Counted from the first letter of the stretch, positions 18,619 through 28,759 are shown. The stretch is DNA of 64,000 bases from Gracilibacillus ureilyticus (GCF_900111195.1 NZ_FOGL01000013.1:62001-126000), one strand, 5' to 3'. A program made the numbers and translations. The notes: generated by a model from the letters alone, not told the origin.

Positions 18619-20113
18619 TTAATTTTTAAGCTTAATTAATTCAAGTAATAAATTTATGTCATCATTTGTCAAACTTTCTTTAGAAAAACTTTGTAGTCTT
18701 TGTTGTCTCTTAATTGGATGTTCTGCAACAGTCCTACAATCACTCCCCATTTTATCCACCCAATGCGATACGTATTGTTGTACTTGTTCAGGTAATGTCT
18801 TAATATCTGTGCTTCTATTAATCCAGTTACTAACATTCCATGCAAGAGGAGGTGTTGGTTGCCATCCCCAACTATAAACATTTTCAATTGCCTTTGCTGC
18901 CAGAACAATATAAAACTTATCTAAGCTGTATTTAGAACTAATAAAGAATGTATCTGTAGCATACTTACCTTTTAGGCTCCTTACATTTGAAGTTGCCATA
19001 AGAGCGGATACAATTTCCAATCTGTTTAAGGGATTGGTAATTTTCAAATTAAATATCGATGAATTTAATGCATCCGTTTGTTTATCAGTTTCTGCTTTTT
19101 GAGCAAGTTTAACAAAAATACTTACGATTCTTTTCTCATAATCTAGGGGAATCTTTGATGCGTCACAGATTTCCCTAAATAAATCAATTCCAACAGTAAA
19201 TGTTTTTTCCTCTACAGCCTTTTCTAAAAGTAAGTTCTAATTCCTGGTTACTAACCACTTTTATCGGTCTTGGATAAACAGGTGTAAAAAATTCTTTAAT
19301 TTCCTCATTAACTTTTTTAATCCTCGACTTTTCAAGCATATGTTGCAAGAATAAGTTAAAGGCCTCTACATTATTTTCTGCCTCTGGAAATTCATTTAAA
19401 GGATCTATTAATTCAATTCCATATTGATTGCATACTAGTTGGAGTTCATCACTATATTCGTAGGCAATCAAATAAGAATTTGGTAACTCACCGTAAAACG
19501 CTTTCTGGAGTTCAGCAAACATTTGTCGGATATTTATATCACAGAAACTATAGCCTATGAACAACAAATTTTCAGCTAATAAATCAGCACGCAACCGAAT
19601 ATTAAGTGCATTTTCTTGCTTATCCATTCTTTTTTTATAATCCTCGGTTGTAAACACTATGGATTCAGGATAGTTAAGATCCCCGTGAAACTTGATGTAA
19701 AGCTGCTCATTTAACTTAATATCAGCAAAGTCCTTTAATTGGACTATTGTTTTGTATCTCTTACCGTATTTTTCATACCCTTTCTCCATTACATTATCCT
19801 GATTTGTAGTGTAAATAACTGGAACACCCATGTTCATTATTGTTAAATGGATATATCCTTTTTCATCATTAAAATTATCAATTTCTAATCTATTTTTTAA
19901 AAAGGAACAGAACTTATCTCTTCCAAATATATCTAGATACATTTGAGCGGTTTCCAAAGTGTCTTTATCCTCATCTAACCCAATAGAATTAGCCATCTCT
20001 TTCGTAATCGTATCCCAGTCTGAAAGCATTGAAGCGGAACAACCAGCCCCCATAAAAGGAACCAATTTTTGCTTTGCGGCCAATTCACCTAAAGTATCAA
20101 TAATTTTACTCAT
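18619..20113 (-). pseudogene. SIR2-domain protein (possible antiphage NADase), frameshifted
   Basis: A gene for a protein of about 497 aa with an N-terminal SIR2-like domain: GAGCS at 22-26, YTTNQDNVMEKGY near 100-112, KFHGDL with the candidate catalytic His near 145, and LLFIGYSFCDINIR. Such SIR2 domains hydrolyse NAD+ in several bacterial abortive-infection systems. The C-terminal part (from 19226 down to 18619) is helical and unfamiliar (NPLNRLEIVSALMATS, SWGWQPTPPLAWN). The frame breaks near 19226 in a run of four A: after LTFRK the true continuation KAVEEKTFTVGIDLF is in another frame. Good ribosome binding site before ATG 20113. It is flanked by recombinase genes. It could be inactive or a switchable run; no partner gene is evident. 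Confidence 0.8.
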
Positions 20114-20420
20114 TCTAATCCCCCCTTCTCTTTCCTATTTCATAAGTATAAATTCGAATAAGAGATTTTTTATTTACAACTCAACAGATAATGAAAAGTG
20201 TGTTTAATATTTTTATTATTAGTAGCTCCTTCGAATCCGCTACTCCCAATTTACCATTTATAATAAAGCAATTTTTATGCGTTTGCTATATTACTATCAA
20301 ATATTTGATTGTTTGCGGAGAAACTCCAATATTAATTTTTATATTATTTTTAGTCTATCAATCACACTCTATTTTTCAATTCATATAATCATAGAAAATA
20401 CAAAGAATAGGGTGATCTAA

Positions 20421-20525
20421 TTTTTATGTAAAAGGAAAAATACCGAAGCAGACATTGTAAGACTTTTTGTAAAAGGTGCGAAAAAAAGCGGTGCAAAATC
20501 GGTAGGTATTAGAAAAGCAAATTAA
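20421..20525 (+). pseudogene. Short coding relic
   Basis: A 34-codon open stretch without a start codon reads NTEADIVRLFVKGAKK, then SGAKSVGIRKAN and a stop. Its composition looks like real protein, but I cannot name the family. It is probably the tail of a lost gene. Confidence 0.3.
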
Positions 20526-20664
20526 TAAATTTTATATTACATATTAGATTCCTTATAATAAGACAAACAAACGTTTACTAGTGTTAAAGTAAGTGATTTT
20601 TGTATTGCAAGATTGAATTCTACGATAATTATTTCTGATGTTAGTCCATGCATAAGTTTAGAAA

Positions 20665-20691
20665 AAGGAAGTACTTTAAGGGTACTTCCTT
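20665..20691. terminator. Stem-loop terminator
   Basis: AAGGAAGTAC/GTACTTCCTT forms a 10-bp perfect stem around a 7-base loop, with A before and T-rich sequence after. No intact gene directly precedes it on the plus strand; it follows the relic at 20421-20525. Confidence 0.65.
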
Positions 20692-20832
20692 CTATGCAAC
20701 AACGAACTCATTTACCAATAGATTGCTATTTATGTTTACCATTATATCTTCCTACTATTTGCCCATGCTATTTTAATTTGTATTAGCTCATTTACTAACT
20801 TTCCTCTATTAACTGTACTGTAAAATTCATCT

Positions 20833-21105
20833 TTACCATTCATCGATAATTTCTTCAATTACATTCTTTGCTTCTTCCCAATAATAAAATCTTTTTCGAG
20901 CTTTTCTTTTCTCAATTAATTTAAAGCGAGGATCATTCAGAAACTCTTCCTCCATGTGACGTCGGGACATAGAGCATTTTTTACATAAAGTGTCCACATC
21001 TACCAAGAATAAACTCTCATGAACTTGTTCATCAATTTTTTGTTGAATATATTTTTTAATTGAATCAGTATCTAATTCAACATTAATCTTTGCTTCAGAT
21101 AACAT
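20833..21105 (-). CDS. Small phage-type protein, possibly DUF771-like
   Basis: A 90-aa charged protein: an amphipathic N-terminal helix (SIKKYIQQKIDEQVHE), a central segment with a CKKC pair (LCKKCSMSRRHMEEEFLNDP) and a basic end (RKARKRFYYWEEA). The arrangement (helix, helix-turn-helix-like unit, RKRFYY wing) resembles small phage proteins of the DUF771 kind and would suit DNA binding. Its ribosome binding site (GAAGGTGAAGG) is good. It is divergent from the first recombinase gene, where an accessory directionality factor or repressor is often found. No experimental function known to me. Confidence 0.6.
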   Translation of the reverse strand: MLSEAKINVELDTDSIKKYIQQKIDEQVHESLFLVDVDTLCKKCSMSRRHMEEEFLNDPRFKLIEKRKARKRFYYWEEAKNVIEEIIDEW

Positions 21106-21339
21106 GCCTTCACCTTCTTTCTGTCCTATTGTCCATTATTCATGTAGTAATGGAACTTGCTGTAAAGCATATTAGCATCCAATTTTACTAATTCGAATAG
21201 CTTTTCAAATAAAAAATAAATTTTCTTAAAGAGGTTAGAAAGAAAAATTTTATAATGTAATATGTTTATACTAATTCAATTTGCTAGATTACATTTCTTT
21301 TGTTTGCATTTGCCCATGCTTATAGAAAGGAATAGAAAT

Positions 21340-22572
21340 ATGAAACTAAACAAATCAAAAAAAGACCCAGAACTTTACTATTATTCTGATACAAAAGGTA
21401 AAAAGAAGTGGATGTACCGTCATAAGTATTACGACCAGTATGGGAAAAGAAGAGAGAAAAAGGGACGATTCAATACGGAGAAAGAAGCATACCAAGCTCT
21501 CTTAAAATTAAAAGTGGATACCATAAGAGGAGCCACTAAGCCGGTTGAGTTTTCAAATTATACGGTTGCTCAATGGTTTGATACTTGGTATGAAACCTAC
21601 AAACATAATTGGAAAATTAGTACTCGTACGCAGAGGGAATCTGCCATTCGTGTGCATATAAAACCTTTACTTGGTAGTTATAAACTTTCTGAATTATCAA
21701 GGTCAACTTTCCAAAAAGAATTCATAAATACACTTCTTAACGATAGTAAGAAACCCAAGGAACCTAGTACTGTAAAGTCCCTTTATAGCATATTTAAAAT
21801 AGGAATTAATTCAGCGGTTGAAGAAGAAATTATACCAAGAAACCGTTTTACCAAATTACAGATAGGCATTGAGAAGAATGAAGAGGACAAAAAGAAGGAT
21901 AAAAATGAAAAGAAGAAAAATGCTTCAAAATCTAGTTTAAAGGGAAACTACTTAGAAGCTCATGAATTGAATAAATTGTTAGTTAAAGCAAAAAAAATCT
22001 TAAACATTACAAATTATACCTTACTATTAACATTAGCTTATACTGGATTAAGAAAAGGAGAAGGAAACGGACTATGTTGGAATGATATTGATTTTGAAAA
22101 TCGAACACTTACCATTGAGAGAACAAGAGATAATAAAGGGGTTCGTCCACCCAAAACAGATAATAGCTATCGTATAATTGTTCTTGATGAATCTATTATT
22201 GATCAACTAAAAACTTATAAAATTTGGTGCAAAAAAACACTATTGGCTTTCGGGCGTCATTTGAAGGAAGAAGATTTTGTTTTTATCTCCTATCAAACAG
22301 GAAGACCGTTATCCGATAACACTGTAAATAACGCTTTAGATCGTGTGATAAAAAAAGTGGGCATTAAAAGGATCACACCACATGGTTTAAGACATACTCA
22401 TGCAACTATACTTCTTAACGATAAGGAAAATAGATCCACTGTTGAAGATGTTGCTGCAAGACTTGGGAATACCCCAGAGGAAATTCACAAAACTTATCAT
22501 CATATTTTACAAGAACGTAAAAAAGAGACAGCTACTCTGTTTACTGAGTTAGTAAGTTCAGCTGGAAATTAA
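21340..22572 (+). CDS. Tyrosine recombinase/integrase 1
   Basis: A 410-aa site-specific recombinase: an AP2-like arm-binding domain (YYSDTKGKKKWMYRHKYYDQYGKRREKKGRF), a SAM-like core-binding domain and a C-terminal catalytic domain. Catalytic residues visible are Arg in YTGLRKGEG, the HGLRHTHA motif and Tyr in KTYHHIL. The usual second His/Trp of the LGH motif reads LGN. A Lys/Glu-rich insert (KNEEDKKKDKNEKKKN) separates the core and catalytic domains. ATG 21340 follows GAAAGGAA; an earlier in-frame ATG lacks a site. It is a clear paralogue of the recombinase at 23250. Its CGxxW region reads GEGNGLCW, unlike the more usual GEACGLQW of the second copy, so activity may be reduced. Confidence 0.85.
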   Translation: MKLNKSKKDPELYYYSDTKGKKKWMYRHKYYDQYGKRREKKGRFNTEKEAYQALLKLKVDTIRGATKPVEFSNYTVAQWFDTWYETYKHNWKISTRTQRESAIRVHIKPLLGSYKLSELSRSTFQKEFINTLLNDSKKPKEPSTVKSLYSIFKIGINSAVEEEIIPRNRFTKLQIGIEKNEEDKKKDKNEKKKNASKSSLKGNYLEAHELNKLLVKAKKILNITNYTLLLTLAYTGLRKGEGNGLCWNDIDFENRTLTIERTRDNKGVRPPKTDNSYRIIVLDESIIDQLKTYKIWCKKTLLAFGRHLKEEDFVFISYQTGRPLSDNTVNNALDRVIKKVGIKRITPHGLRHTHATILLNDKENRSTVEDVAARLGNTPEEIHKTYHHILQERKKETATLFTELVSSAGN

Positions 22573-23249
22573 TAATTATACTAATATAATGGAATATCAA
22601 TATATACAGAACAACGAACGAACATCCTAAGTGGAAGTTCGTTTTGTTATTCCCTTTATATACGTCCTCCATTTGGCGATATTCTTGAACTAAAACAGGA
22701 GCTGAAAAAAAGAATAAATTCTAGATATATTTTAGTCTCATCAACATATTTCATACTTCATAGAATATTTGATTTTAAAGTTGGTTTAATATCATTTACT
22801 AAATCTATCGGCTTCTGAAAATATATTTCAATTCTTTCCTTTCTGGTAACTTCGTAAGAGGCCAATTAACTAAACAGCATAATTCTAATTCTACAATATT
22901 CGGTAACTTTTGAACTTGATTTTGTTTTCATTGAATCATCCACTTTATATATTGAGGGAATTTTATTTGAAGCAATAAATAATCCTGTTTCATTGAATGG
23001 TTTATTGCAAAAATAAGTTCCCTACGATGGGGGACGAATTACACAGACTATCAAGTTATGTACTAGATTAAGTACCCCTTTACCTTCAAATATCACAAAA
23101 CTACCTCATATCATATAATCACCTATGTACATTTGGAGACATTTTCATTTTCATGAAGTATAATTAATAATGGAAGCACAATTTAACTCATTCCGTATCC
23201 GAAGCTTTCTTTCTATCCCTTCATCCATGCTAAAGAAAGGATAGAAAGG
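22573..23249. other. Spacer between the two recombinase genes
   Basis: About 680 bases. A weak GAAC/GTTC stem-loop with T-rich 3' side follows the first recombinase (about 22609-22646). The last 50 bases resemble the leader of recombinase 1 (CCATGCT, then AAAGAAAGGA), consistent with duplication of gene plus leader. No gene recognised. Confidence 0.5.
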
Positions 23250-24455
23250 ATGGAGTATTACAAATCGAAAAAGGATCCAGAGCTTTATTATTCCATTAAC
23301 GATAAAGGTGAAAAACGCTGGATGTTTCGTCACAAATATTATGATTCATTAGGAAAACGTAAAGAGAAAAAAAGACGGGGATTCCTCACCGAGAAAGAGG
23401 CGTACCAAGCTCTATTAGATGTAAAAACGAATACACTTACAGGAGCTATCAAACAAGTAGAGTATTCAAATTTCACCGTAGCTGAATGGTTTGAACTCTG
23501 GTACGAAACACATGAGTTAGACTGGAAACCTACCTCTCGCCAACAGCGAGAGATGGCCATTCGGCTACAAATCAAACCATTGTTAGGCCATTACAAGCTT
23601 CAGGAATTGGATAAAACAACTTACAAACGAGTCTTTATTAATCCACTTCTCAAAGAATACAAAGTAGAAACTGTAAAGCTTTTTCACCGATTATTTAAAA
23701 TTGGAATCAATGCAGCTGTAGATGATGAAATTCTACCTAGAAACCGTTTTACGAAAATTACTATTCGCGATGAGAAGGAAGAGCTACTTTCCAAGGGGAA
23801 AATTTTAAAAGACAATTTCTTAGAAGCGCATGAGTTGAACAAATTATTATCTATCGCAAAAGAGCATGATAATATCACAAATTACACACTATTCTTGCTC
23901 TTGGCTTATACAGGATTGCGACGTGGTGAAGCTTGTGGACTACAATGGAAGAATATTGATTTTACTAAGAGAACACTAACCGTAGAACGGACCAGAGATA
24001 ATAAGGGGGTACGATCTCCCAAAACCACTAACAGTTACCGTACAATCCTAATTGATGATATCTTAATCCAGCAATTGAAGACATACAAAAAGTGGTGTAA
24101 AGAAACGAAATTCAAATTTGGACACCTTTTGGTAAAGATTGATTTTATTTTCATCTCTTATCAAACTGGAAATCCCATCACAGATAACAGTATCACTTAT
24201 TCTTTAAGACGTATAATAAAAAAAGCTGATATAAAACCGATCACTCCTCATGGACTAAGACATACACACGCGACACTTCTTCTTAGTCAAGGTAAAAGAG
24301 GAGCAAGTATTAAAGTTGTTGCTGAACGACTAGGTAACACACCACAAATGATTCTTGACATATACGGTCATACATTTTTAGATTTGGAAGAAGAAACCGT
24401 TCAATTATTCTCTGAGAGTCTTAGTGGGGCCAAAACTGGGGCCAATTCTGAATAA
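23250..24455 (+). CDS. Tyrosine recombinase/integrase 2
   Basis: A 401-aa phage/ICE-type recombinase with the same plan as the gene at 21340: arm-binding domain (YYSINDKGEKRWMFRHKYYD), core-binding domain and catalytic domain with Arg in YTGLRRGEACGLQW, HGLRHTHA and Tyr in DIYGHTFLDL. As in its paralogue the LGH position is LGN. AAAGGAT lies 8 bases upstream of the ATG. It is followed by a terminator. No excisionase, relaxase or phage structural genes are visible, so this is an orphan integrase or the end of a reduced element. Confidence 0.88.
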   Translation: MEYYKSKKDPELYYSINDKGEKRWMFRHKYYDSLGKRKEKKRRGFLTEKEAYQALLDVKTNTLTGAIKQVEYSNFTVAEWFELWYETHELDWKPTSRQQREMAIRLQIKPLLGHYKLQELDKTTYKRVFINPLLKEYKVETVKLFHRLFKIGINAAVDDEILPRNRFTKITIRDEKEELLSKGKILKDNFLEAHELNKLLSIAKEHDNITNYTLFLLLAYTGLRRGEACGLQWKNIDFTKRTLTVERTRDNKGVRSPKTTNSYRTILIDDILIQQLKTYKKWCKETKFKFGHLLVKIDFIFISYQTGNPITDNSITYSLRRIIKKADIKPITPHGLRHTHATLLLSQGKRGASIKVVAERLGNTPQMILDIYGHTFLDLEEETVQLFSESLSGAKTGANSE

Positions 24456-24539
24456 TACTGGTTTAAACGTTGATATATCAAGGGTTGAGAGATTCGTTGC
24501 ATACTACTCTCGTTAATCTATTCATAATCAACATTACGC

Positions 24540-24568
24540 AAAGAATCCCCTTTTTAGGGGATTCTTTT
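24540..24568 (+). terminator. Terminator after recombinase 2
   Basis: AAAGAATCCCC/GGGGATTCTTT perfect 11-bp stem with a TTTTTA loop. Confidence 0.85.
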
Positions 24569-24577
24569 ATAATATAG

Positions 24578-24607
24578 AAAGCTGCCAGCTAGTGCTGGCA
24601 GCTTTTT
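24578..24607 (-). terminator. Terminator after the SLH-PAP2 gene
   Basis: AAAGCTGCCAGC/GCTGGCAGCTTT perfect 12-bp stem with a 4-base loop just beyond the minus-strand stop at 24621. Confidence 0.85.
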
Positions 24608-24620
24608 CATTATTAACTTA

Positions 24621-27314
24621 TTATTTTGCTTCAATATGGGCAATTACTTGATTACCTTCATAAGTGACACTTATATCTTCACCATTAACTGTCACATTAT
24701 CAAATTCACCTTCCACCGTGTCAGCTGTTATGATAATAATGTCTTGAGCTTTTCCTGCTTCATAATCAGAAAGGTCTAAATTCAAATTACCGCCCTCCAC
24801 AAAAAACAGACCGTTAACATTTAGCTGACTGCTGTTATCATCGATTGTAATATCTAGGTTTCCAGCCTCCATTGTGAAATTTCCATCTAAATGTAAAGCT
24901 TCATCTGCACTAACTAAAACTGTTCCATTCTCGATATAAAGGTCTCCATTTCCAAAAGCAGTCGAGGAAGCAGCTTCTAAAATTCCTTCCTGAAGCAATG
25001 TTCCTCCAGTATAACTGTTATTGCCTGTCAATGTAAGCATTCCCGTACCTTGTTTGGTAAGCATACCACTGCCGCTAATATCATTTCTCCACCAGTCATG
25101 AGCATTAAACCTGCCCTCAGAAGCATCCATATTCACTGTAACATTGCTTAAAAACGCACCATATCCATCGGCTGCTGTTACCAAATCAATTCTGCCCCAA
25201 CCGTTTGATTCATCTAACACCGGGTAACCTGATTCTATTGATGTAGTATACAATACTTCTCTGCGCTGTTTATCTGTCAGATAAGGCTGGCGAGTTTCTA
25301 ATAAAGCTTCTGCTCCTTCTGGTATTACGGGTTTTAATCCGATTGTACCTGTTTGTGGTAATCCGTAAGTTAGTTTTTCCCTGTAGAAAGCTTTATTAGC
25401 ATCATGATCCTCCCATTTCTCCTCTTCATACGCACTTTCGAAGTTGTATTCAGTTACAGTATGGGCATATTCATACAAACTCATGTTATTCGCTTCAGCT
25501 AATTCACCAAAGACCTCACCTGCATTTTCATAAGCTTTTTTCATAACCTCTTTGTTTTCTTCTTTATTAAACGCATATGCGGTCATTGCGGTAGCCTGGA
25601 TTCTGGCACCAATTACATCAAGTGGAGAGTGCATACCTGAAACTATTCGATTTTCTCCCATTTGTGCTGCTCTGGTTAAAAATTCTGAATATCGTTCAGG
25701 GGTCGAATATGCAAAAGCAAATGACGACAAATAGGATGCACTTGTATGCCCGCTTGGATATGCTCCATCTTTTCCTCTTCCATCTTCAGCTTTTCTTTTT
25801 ACATATTCTAATGCAGGTATTATTTCTACATTTGTTTCATATTGTTGAAAATGTTTTTCTCCCGTTACTTTTTTTCCACCTGAAGGTAAGGCTTCTTCTA
25901 CAGTTTCACCGCTGCCTATTGTCTCCCAGACAGGTAGTCCGTTTGCATCGACCACTTCTATCACTTCTCCGTTTGAGTTCATTCTATAAGGTCTCGGAGA
26001 AGAGAAAAAGTATTTGGAAGGATTGGAAGATGCCGGTGTTCTTTGTCTAATAAGATCTACTAAATCAACGACCTCCGCCAATTCAGAATCTGCTCCATCA
26101 CCAAGCCCCTGATACTGATCTTCAACTGTTTCTTCTTGCAATACTGTGTTCATTTCATCTGTAGTTCTTATGACACTTGTTTCTGCATTAACTATCTCTG
26201 CATAAGTATTTGCCAGTGGTCCGAATGCTTCCATCATACTGTATGTTTTATCTCTCTGGTCATCATAATATGCAGCCAAAGCCTCTTCATCTGTTCTGTT
26301 TTGTGTGACATCTTCTACATATTTTATATTAGCAACCCAAGTCTCTGAATTTCTTATTTCTTCGTTCGCATAAGTCTTCTTGTCTGCTACTACTTTAGTT
26401 TCATCATTTTTATATCCATCAAAATATACAGAAGGTCCATCACCGTAATTTGCCAATTCACCATTTGCTCCAGGCTCAATTAAGGCTGTTCCGTCTCTCC
26501 AGTCAGGCTGGTTCATTGACCATATGTCATCAAAACCGTCTAAAATATGAATAAACGGATTAGTTGCAGCTATATTCTTTAAGACAGGATCATCCGCATT
26601 CCCTCCATTTTTCACTGCAGATAACGGCTGCTCAAATTCAGGAATATCTACAGACAGCACATCCTCAGTTCCTTGTGGTTTGGAAGGTTTGACGACTTCA
26701 TCACTTTCTGAAACATTATGTAATGTCATTACAACTTCTGCCCTGGTAATATTATGGAGCGGCTTAAAGCTTCCATCAGGATAACCTACCATAAGATTTT
26801 CAGCTGCAACTCCCCCTACAAACCCTTTGCTCCAGTCTGATATAGATTCAGAATCTTTAAACGAATTTGCGGATTCTTCATCCTTATTCAAACTTTTAAT
26901 AACTGCTATCACTTTTGCCGCTTCCTGTCGTGTTATGTGATCATCAGGCTTCATAGTATTATCAGGATAGCCATCCAAATATCCCGCTTCCACAGCTTTA
27001 GCCACATCTGTAAAGTACCACGCATCTTCAGTTACATCATTAAATATTATTTCGGCTTCATTCTTATAACCAAAAGCTCGATTTACCAGACTCATAAATT
27101 CTGCTCTAGTTATGAACTTATCGGGTTTAAAAGTACCATCAGGATATCCTTCAATTAAACCCTCATCAACCCATGTCTGTATTTGTTCCTCTGCAAAATT
27201 CCCATTAATATCGGTAAGTTGGCTTACAGCCTGAACAGGAAGCATAGAGTATACCGTTGTTAGCGTAACAATGATTGCTGTAAACTTTATAAATTGTTTT
27301 CTTAAAAATTTCAT
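24621..27314 (-). CDS. S-layer-anchored PAP2 phosphatase with autotransporter-type repeat
   Basis: An 897-aa exported protein. A signal peptide (about 1-30) is followed by three SLH domains (about 33-200; GYPDGTFKP, GYPDNTMKP and GYPDGSFKP with following ITRAE/ITRQE) that bind pyruvylated wall polymer. The large central part is a PAP2/vanadium-haloperoxidase-type acid phosphatase with KYFFSSPRP (K-x6-RP, near 434), PSGHT (near 521) and NRIVSGMHSPLD (R-x5-H-x3-D, near 558). Near 748-781 lies a beta-strand repeat of the kind associated with autotransporters (LTKQGTGMLTLTGNNSYTGG), then more beta-rich sequence. Likely a wall-attached phosphatase that releases phosphate from organic esters. It stands alone between terminators. 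Confidence 0.9.
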   Translation of the reverse strand: MKFLRKQFIKFTAIIVTLTTVYSMLPVQAVSQLTDINGNFAEEQIQTWVDEGLIEGYPDGTFKPDKFITRAEFMSLVNRAFGYKNEAEIIFNDVTEDAWYFTDVAKAVEAGYLDGYPDNTMKPDDHITRQEAAKVIAVIKSLNKDEESANSFKDSESISDWSKGFVGGVAAENLMVGYPDGSFKPLHNITRAEVVMTLHNVSESDEVVKPSKPQGTEDVLSVDIPEFEQPLSAVKNGGNADDPVLKNIAATNPFIHILDGFDDIWSMNQPDWRDGTALIEPGANGELANYGDGPSVYFDGYKNDETKVVADKKTYANEEIRNSETWVANIKYVEDVTQNRTDEEALAAYYDDQRDKTYSMMEAFGPLANTYAEIVNAETSVIRTTDEMNTVLQEETVEDQYQGLGDGADSELAEVVDLVDLIRQRTPASSNPSKYFFSSPRPYRMNSNGEVIEVVDANGLPVWETIGSGETVEEALPSGGKKVTGEKHFQQYETNVEIIPALEYVKRKAEDGRGKDGAYPSGHTSASYLSSFAFAYSTPERYSEFLTRAAQMGENRIVSGMHSPLDVIGARIQATAMTAYAFNKEENKEVMKKAYENAGEVFGELAEANNMSLYEYAHTVTEYNFESAYEEEKWEDHDANKAFYREKLTYGLPQTGTIGLKPVIPEGAEALLETRQPYLTDKQRREVLYTTSIESGYPVLDESNGWGRIDLVTAADGYGAFLSNVTVNMDASEGRFNAHDWWRNDISGSGMLTKQGTGMLTLTGNNSYTGGTLLQEGILEAASSTAFGNGDLYIENGTVLVSADEALHLDGNFTMEAGNLDITIDDNSSQLNVNGLFFVEGGNLNLDLSDYEAGKAQDIIIITADTVEGEFDNVTVNGEDISVTYEGNQVIAHIEAK

Positions 27315-27690
27315 CTTTTTTCTCCCTTCACCTATTAATTGCTAAACCAATTACATTTAAAGAACGTTCCAGTGTAGTAATCCATCCATTAAAGAGGAGC
27401 AAAGCTGCTAAAATCCTTATATTGTGAAATTTATATATTTAACTATCTACTTTCTCTCCGTCATTCTATTTACCACACTAAATCCATCATAAACAGTGTA
27501 AGTTAAGTTAATTTATTGGCAACGTAAAAATTTTGTTAATTTTTGCATAGTTTTGAGAAAAACTAATGATAATTGCAAAGATCTAGGGTTTACAATCAAC
27601 AGTTCAAAGGAATCCGAGATGAAAAAAGACGTTTATTCCTGTGAAAAACACCAGTAATTACCCGCGTCACTTTCTGACTTAACCCCCCCT
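27315..27690. other. Intergenic region upstream of the SLH-PAP2 gene
   Basis: About 375 AT-rich bases. It must hold the promoter of the SLH-PAP2 gene; I see no clear terminator for the adenylyltransferase gene that converges from upstream on the same strand, and no coding signal. Confidence 0.5.
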
Positions 27691-28578
27691 TTAAAAGTAT
27701 CGCTCAGTCGTGCTGTTCCCATCTGATTCAACAAAGGTTCTGGCATATTGTTCTGCCTCCAGCGGGTACTCTGCATAAAGCAAATCATATAGCTCTACAG
27801 CTAATTGATGAAAGAGATTCATTGTTTGATTTAATGCAGACCAAATATCCTCTTTATCGTAGTAGGCATAAATTTGCTGAAAAGATTGTAAAGTCTTATC
27901 ATCTGCCCATTCTTCAAAAAAGCGAACGCCATGCCATGGCTCAACATTTCCCTCATTTTTAAGCATCACGCTCCATTTTAAAAAGGAAATAATAATGTTT
28001 TTCATATAAACATCACAAGTTACTTTTGCATCAAGAAGTTCGCCCCTCCTAAGTTTTTTGGCAACTAATACACTATGATACCAAAAGTCATTTACCATAT
28101 TTTTAACAACATCCATCTCTATTTTCCCTGCATTTTCTTTTGCTCGATCTAGATTTTTGGCAGATTTGAAAAGGTTGCTAACATAATCACCCTTATCTGC
28201 TAATACCTTCACACCTTTAGATAATACATTCCTAACAGCTGTATGATCGGAGAATTGTTGTAGTTTCTCAATTGGAAAAACAGCAAAATCTACATCCACA
28301 CCATTCTCAAACAAAACTCTTCTCTCTAAGCCGATATCCCCAAAAATTTTTTCAATAAATGTTATCATTGGCGTTTCCAGCTGAGTTAACCAGTTTTCAT
28401 TATGGATCAATATATCTGGATTCTCTGTGAAAATAACCAGGTCAAGATCTGACCACATATCTGCCGGCTTTTCTTGTCTGGCTCTGGAACCAACCATAAG
28501 AACTACTTTTATATCCTCATTACTACTTACAAATTTCAAAAAACGTTCCAATATTACATCGTGCGTTAACGTTTTCAT
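27691..28578 (-). CDS. Aminoglycoside 6-adenylyltransferase family protein (ANT(6)/AadK-like)
   Basis: A 295-aa nucleotidyltransferase. The N-terminal catalytic motif MVGSRARQEKPADMWSDLDLVIF contains the GS and DxD metal-binding pattern, and VDVDFAVFP carries the third acid. The rest (NDFWYHSVLVAKKLRRGELLDAK, LKWSVMLKNEG, EPWHGVRFFEEW) follows AadK/AadE, which transfers AMP to streptomycin. B. subtilis AadK is a chromosomal member giving low-level streptomycin resistance. Here it stands alone without mobile-element context, so it is likely intrinsic; actual resistance cannot be judged from sequence. Confidence 0.87.
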   Translation of the reverse strand: MKTLTHDVILERFLKFVSSNEDIKVVLMVGSRARQEKPADMWSDLDLVIFTENPDILIHNENWLTQLETPMITFIEKIFGDIGLERRVLFENGVDVDFAVFPIEKLQQFSDHTAVRNVLSKGVKVLADKGDYVSNLFKSAKNLDRAKENAGKIEMDVVKNMVNDFWYHSVLVAKKLRRGELLDAKVTCDVYMKNIIISFLKWSVMLKNEGNVEPWHGVRFFEEWADDKTLQSFQQIYAYYDKEDIWSALNQTMNLFHQLAVELYDLLYAEYPLEAEQYARTFVESDGNSTTERYF

Positions 28579-28759
28579 TTTAGTACACCCTCTTTTTCCA
28601 GAATAAAGTTACCATTTCTTCCTTATTATACTGATTACTGTATTTTATTAGTATTTTATTATGATTATTTCATTGGATGAAGCATTATTTTAGTCCTTTG
28701 CCGGACAAGTTGTGCATATAAATTATTAGAAATAGATTTACATAACTGGAGGAAGAAAA

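Larger units (their letters stand above)
20114..20832. other. Gene-poor region upstream of the SIR2 gene
   Basis: About 720 bases. It contains the SIR2 promoter region, a coding relic at 20421-20525 and a terminator at 20665-20691. No intact gene is seen. Confidence 0.5.

Noticed and set aside
25622-26050. 142-codon frame antisense to the SLH-PAP2 gene
   Set aside because: Leu/Phe/His-rich string typical of the opposite strand of real coding DNA; the minus-strand protein has clear domains.
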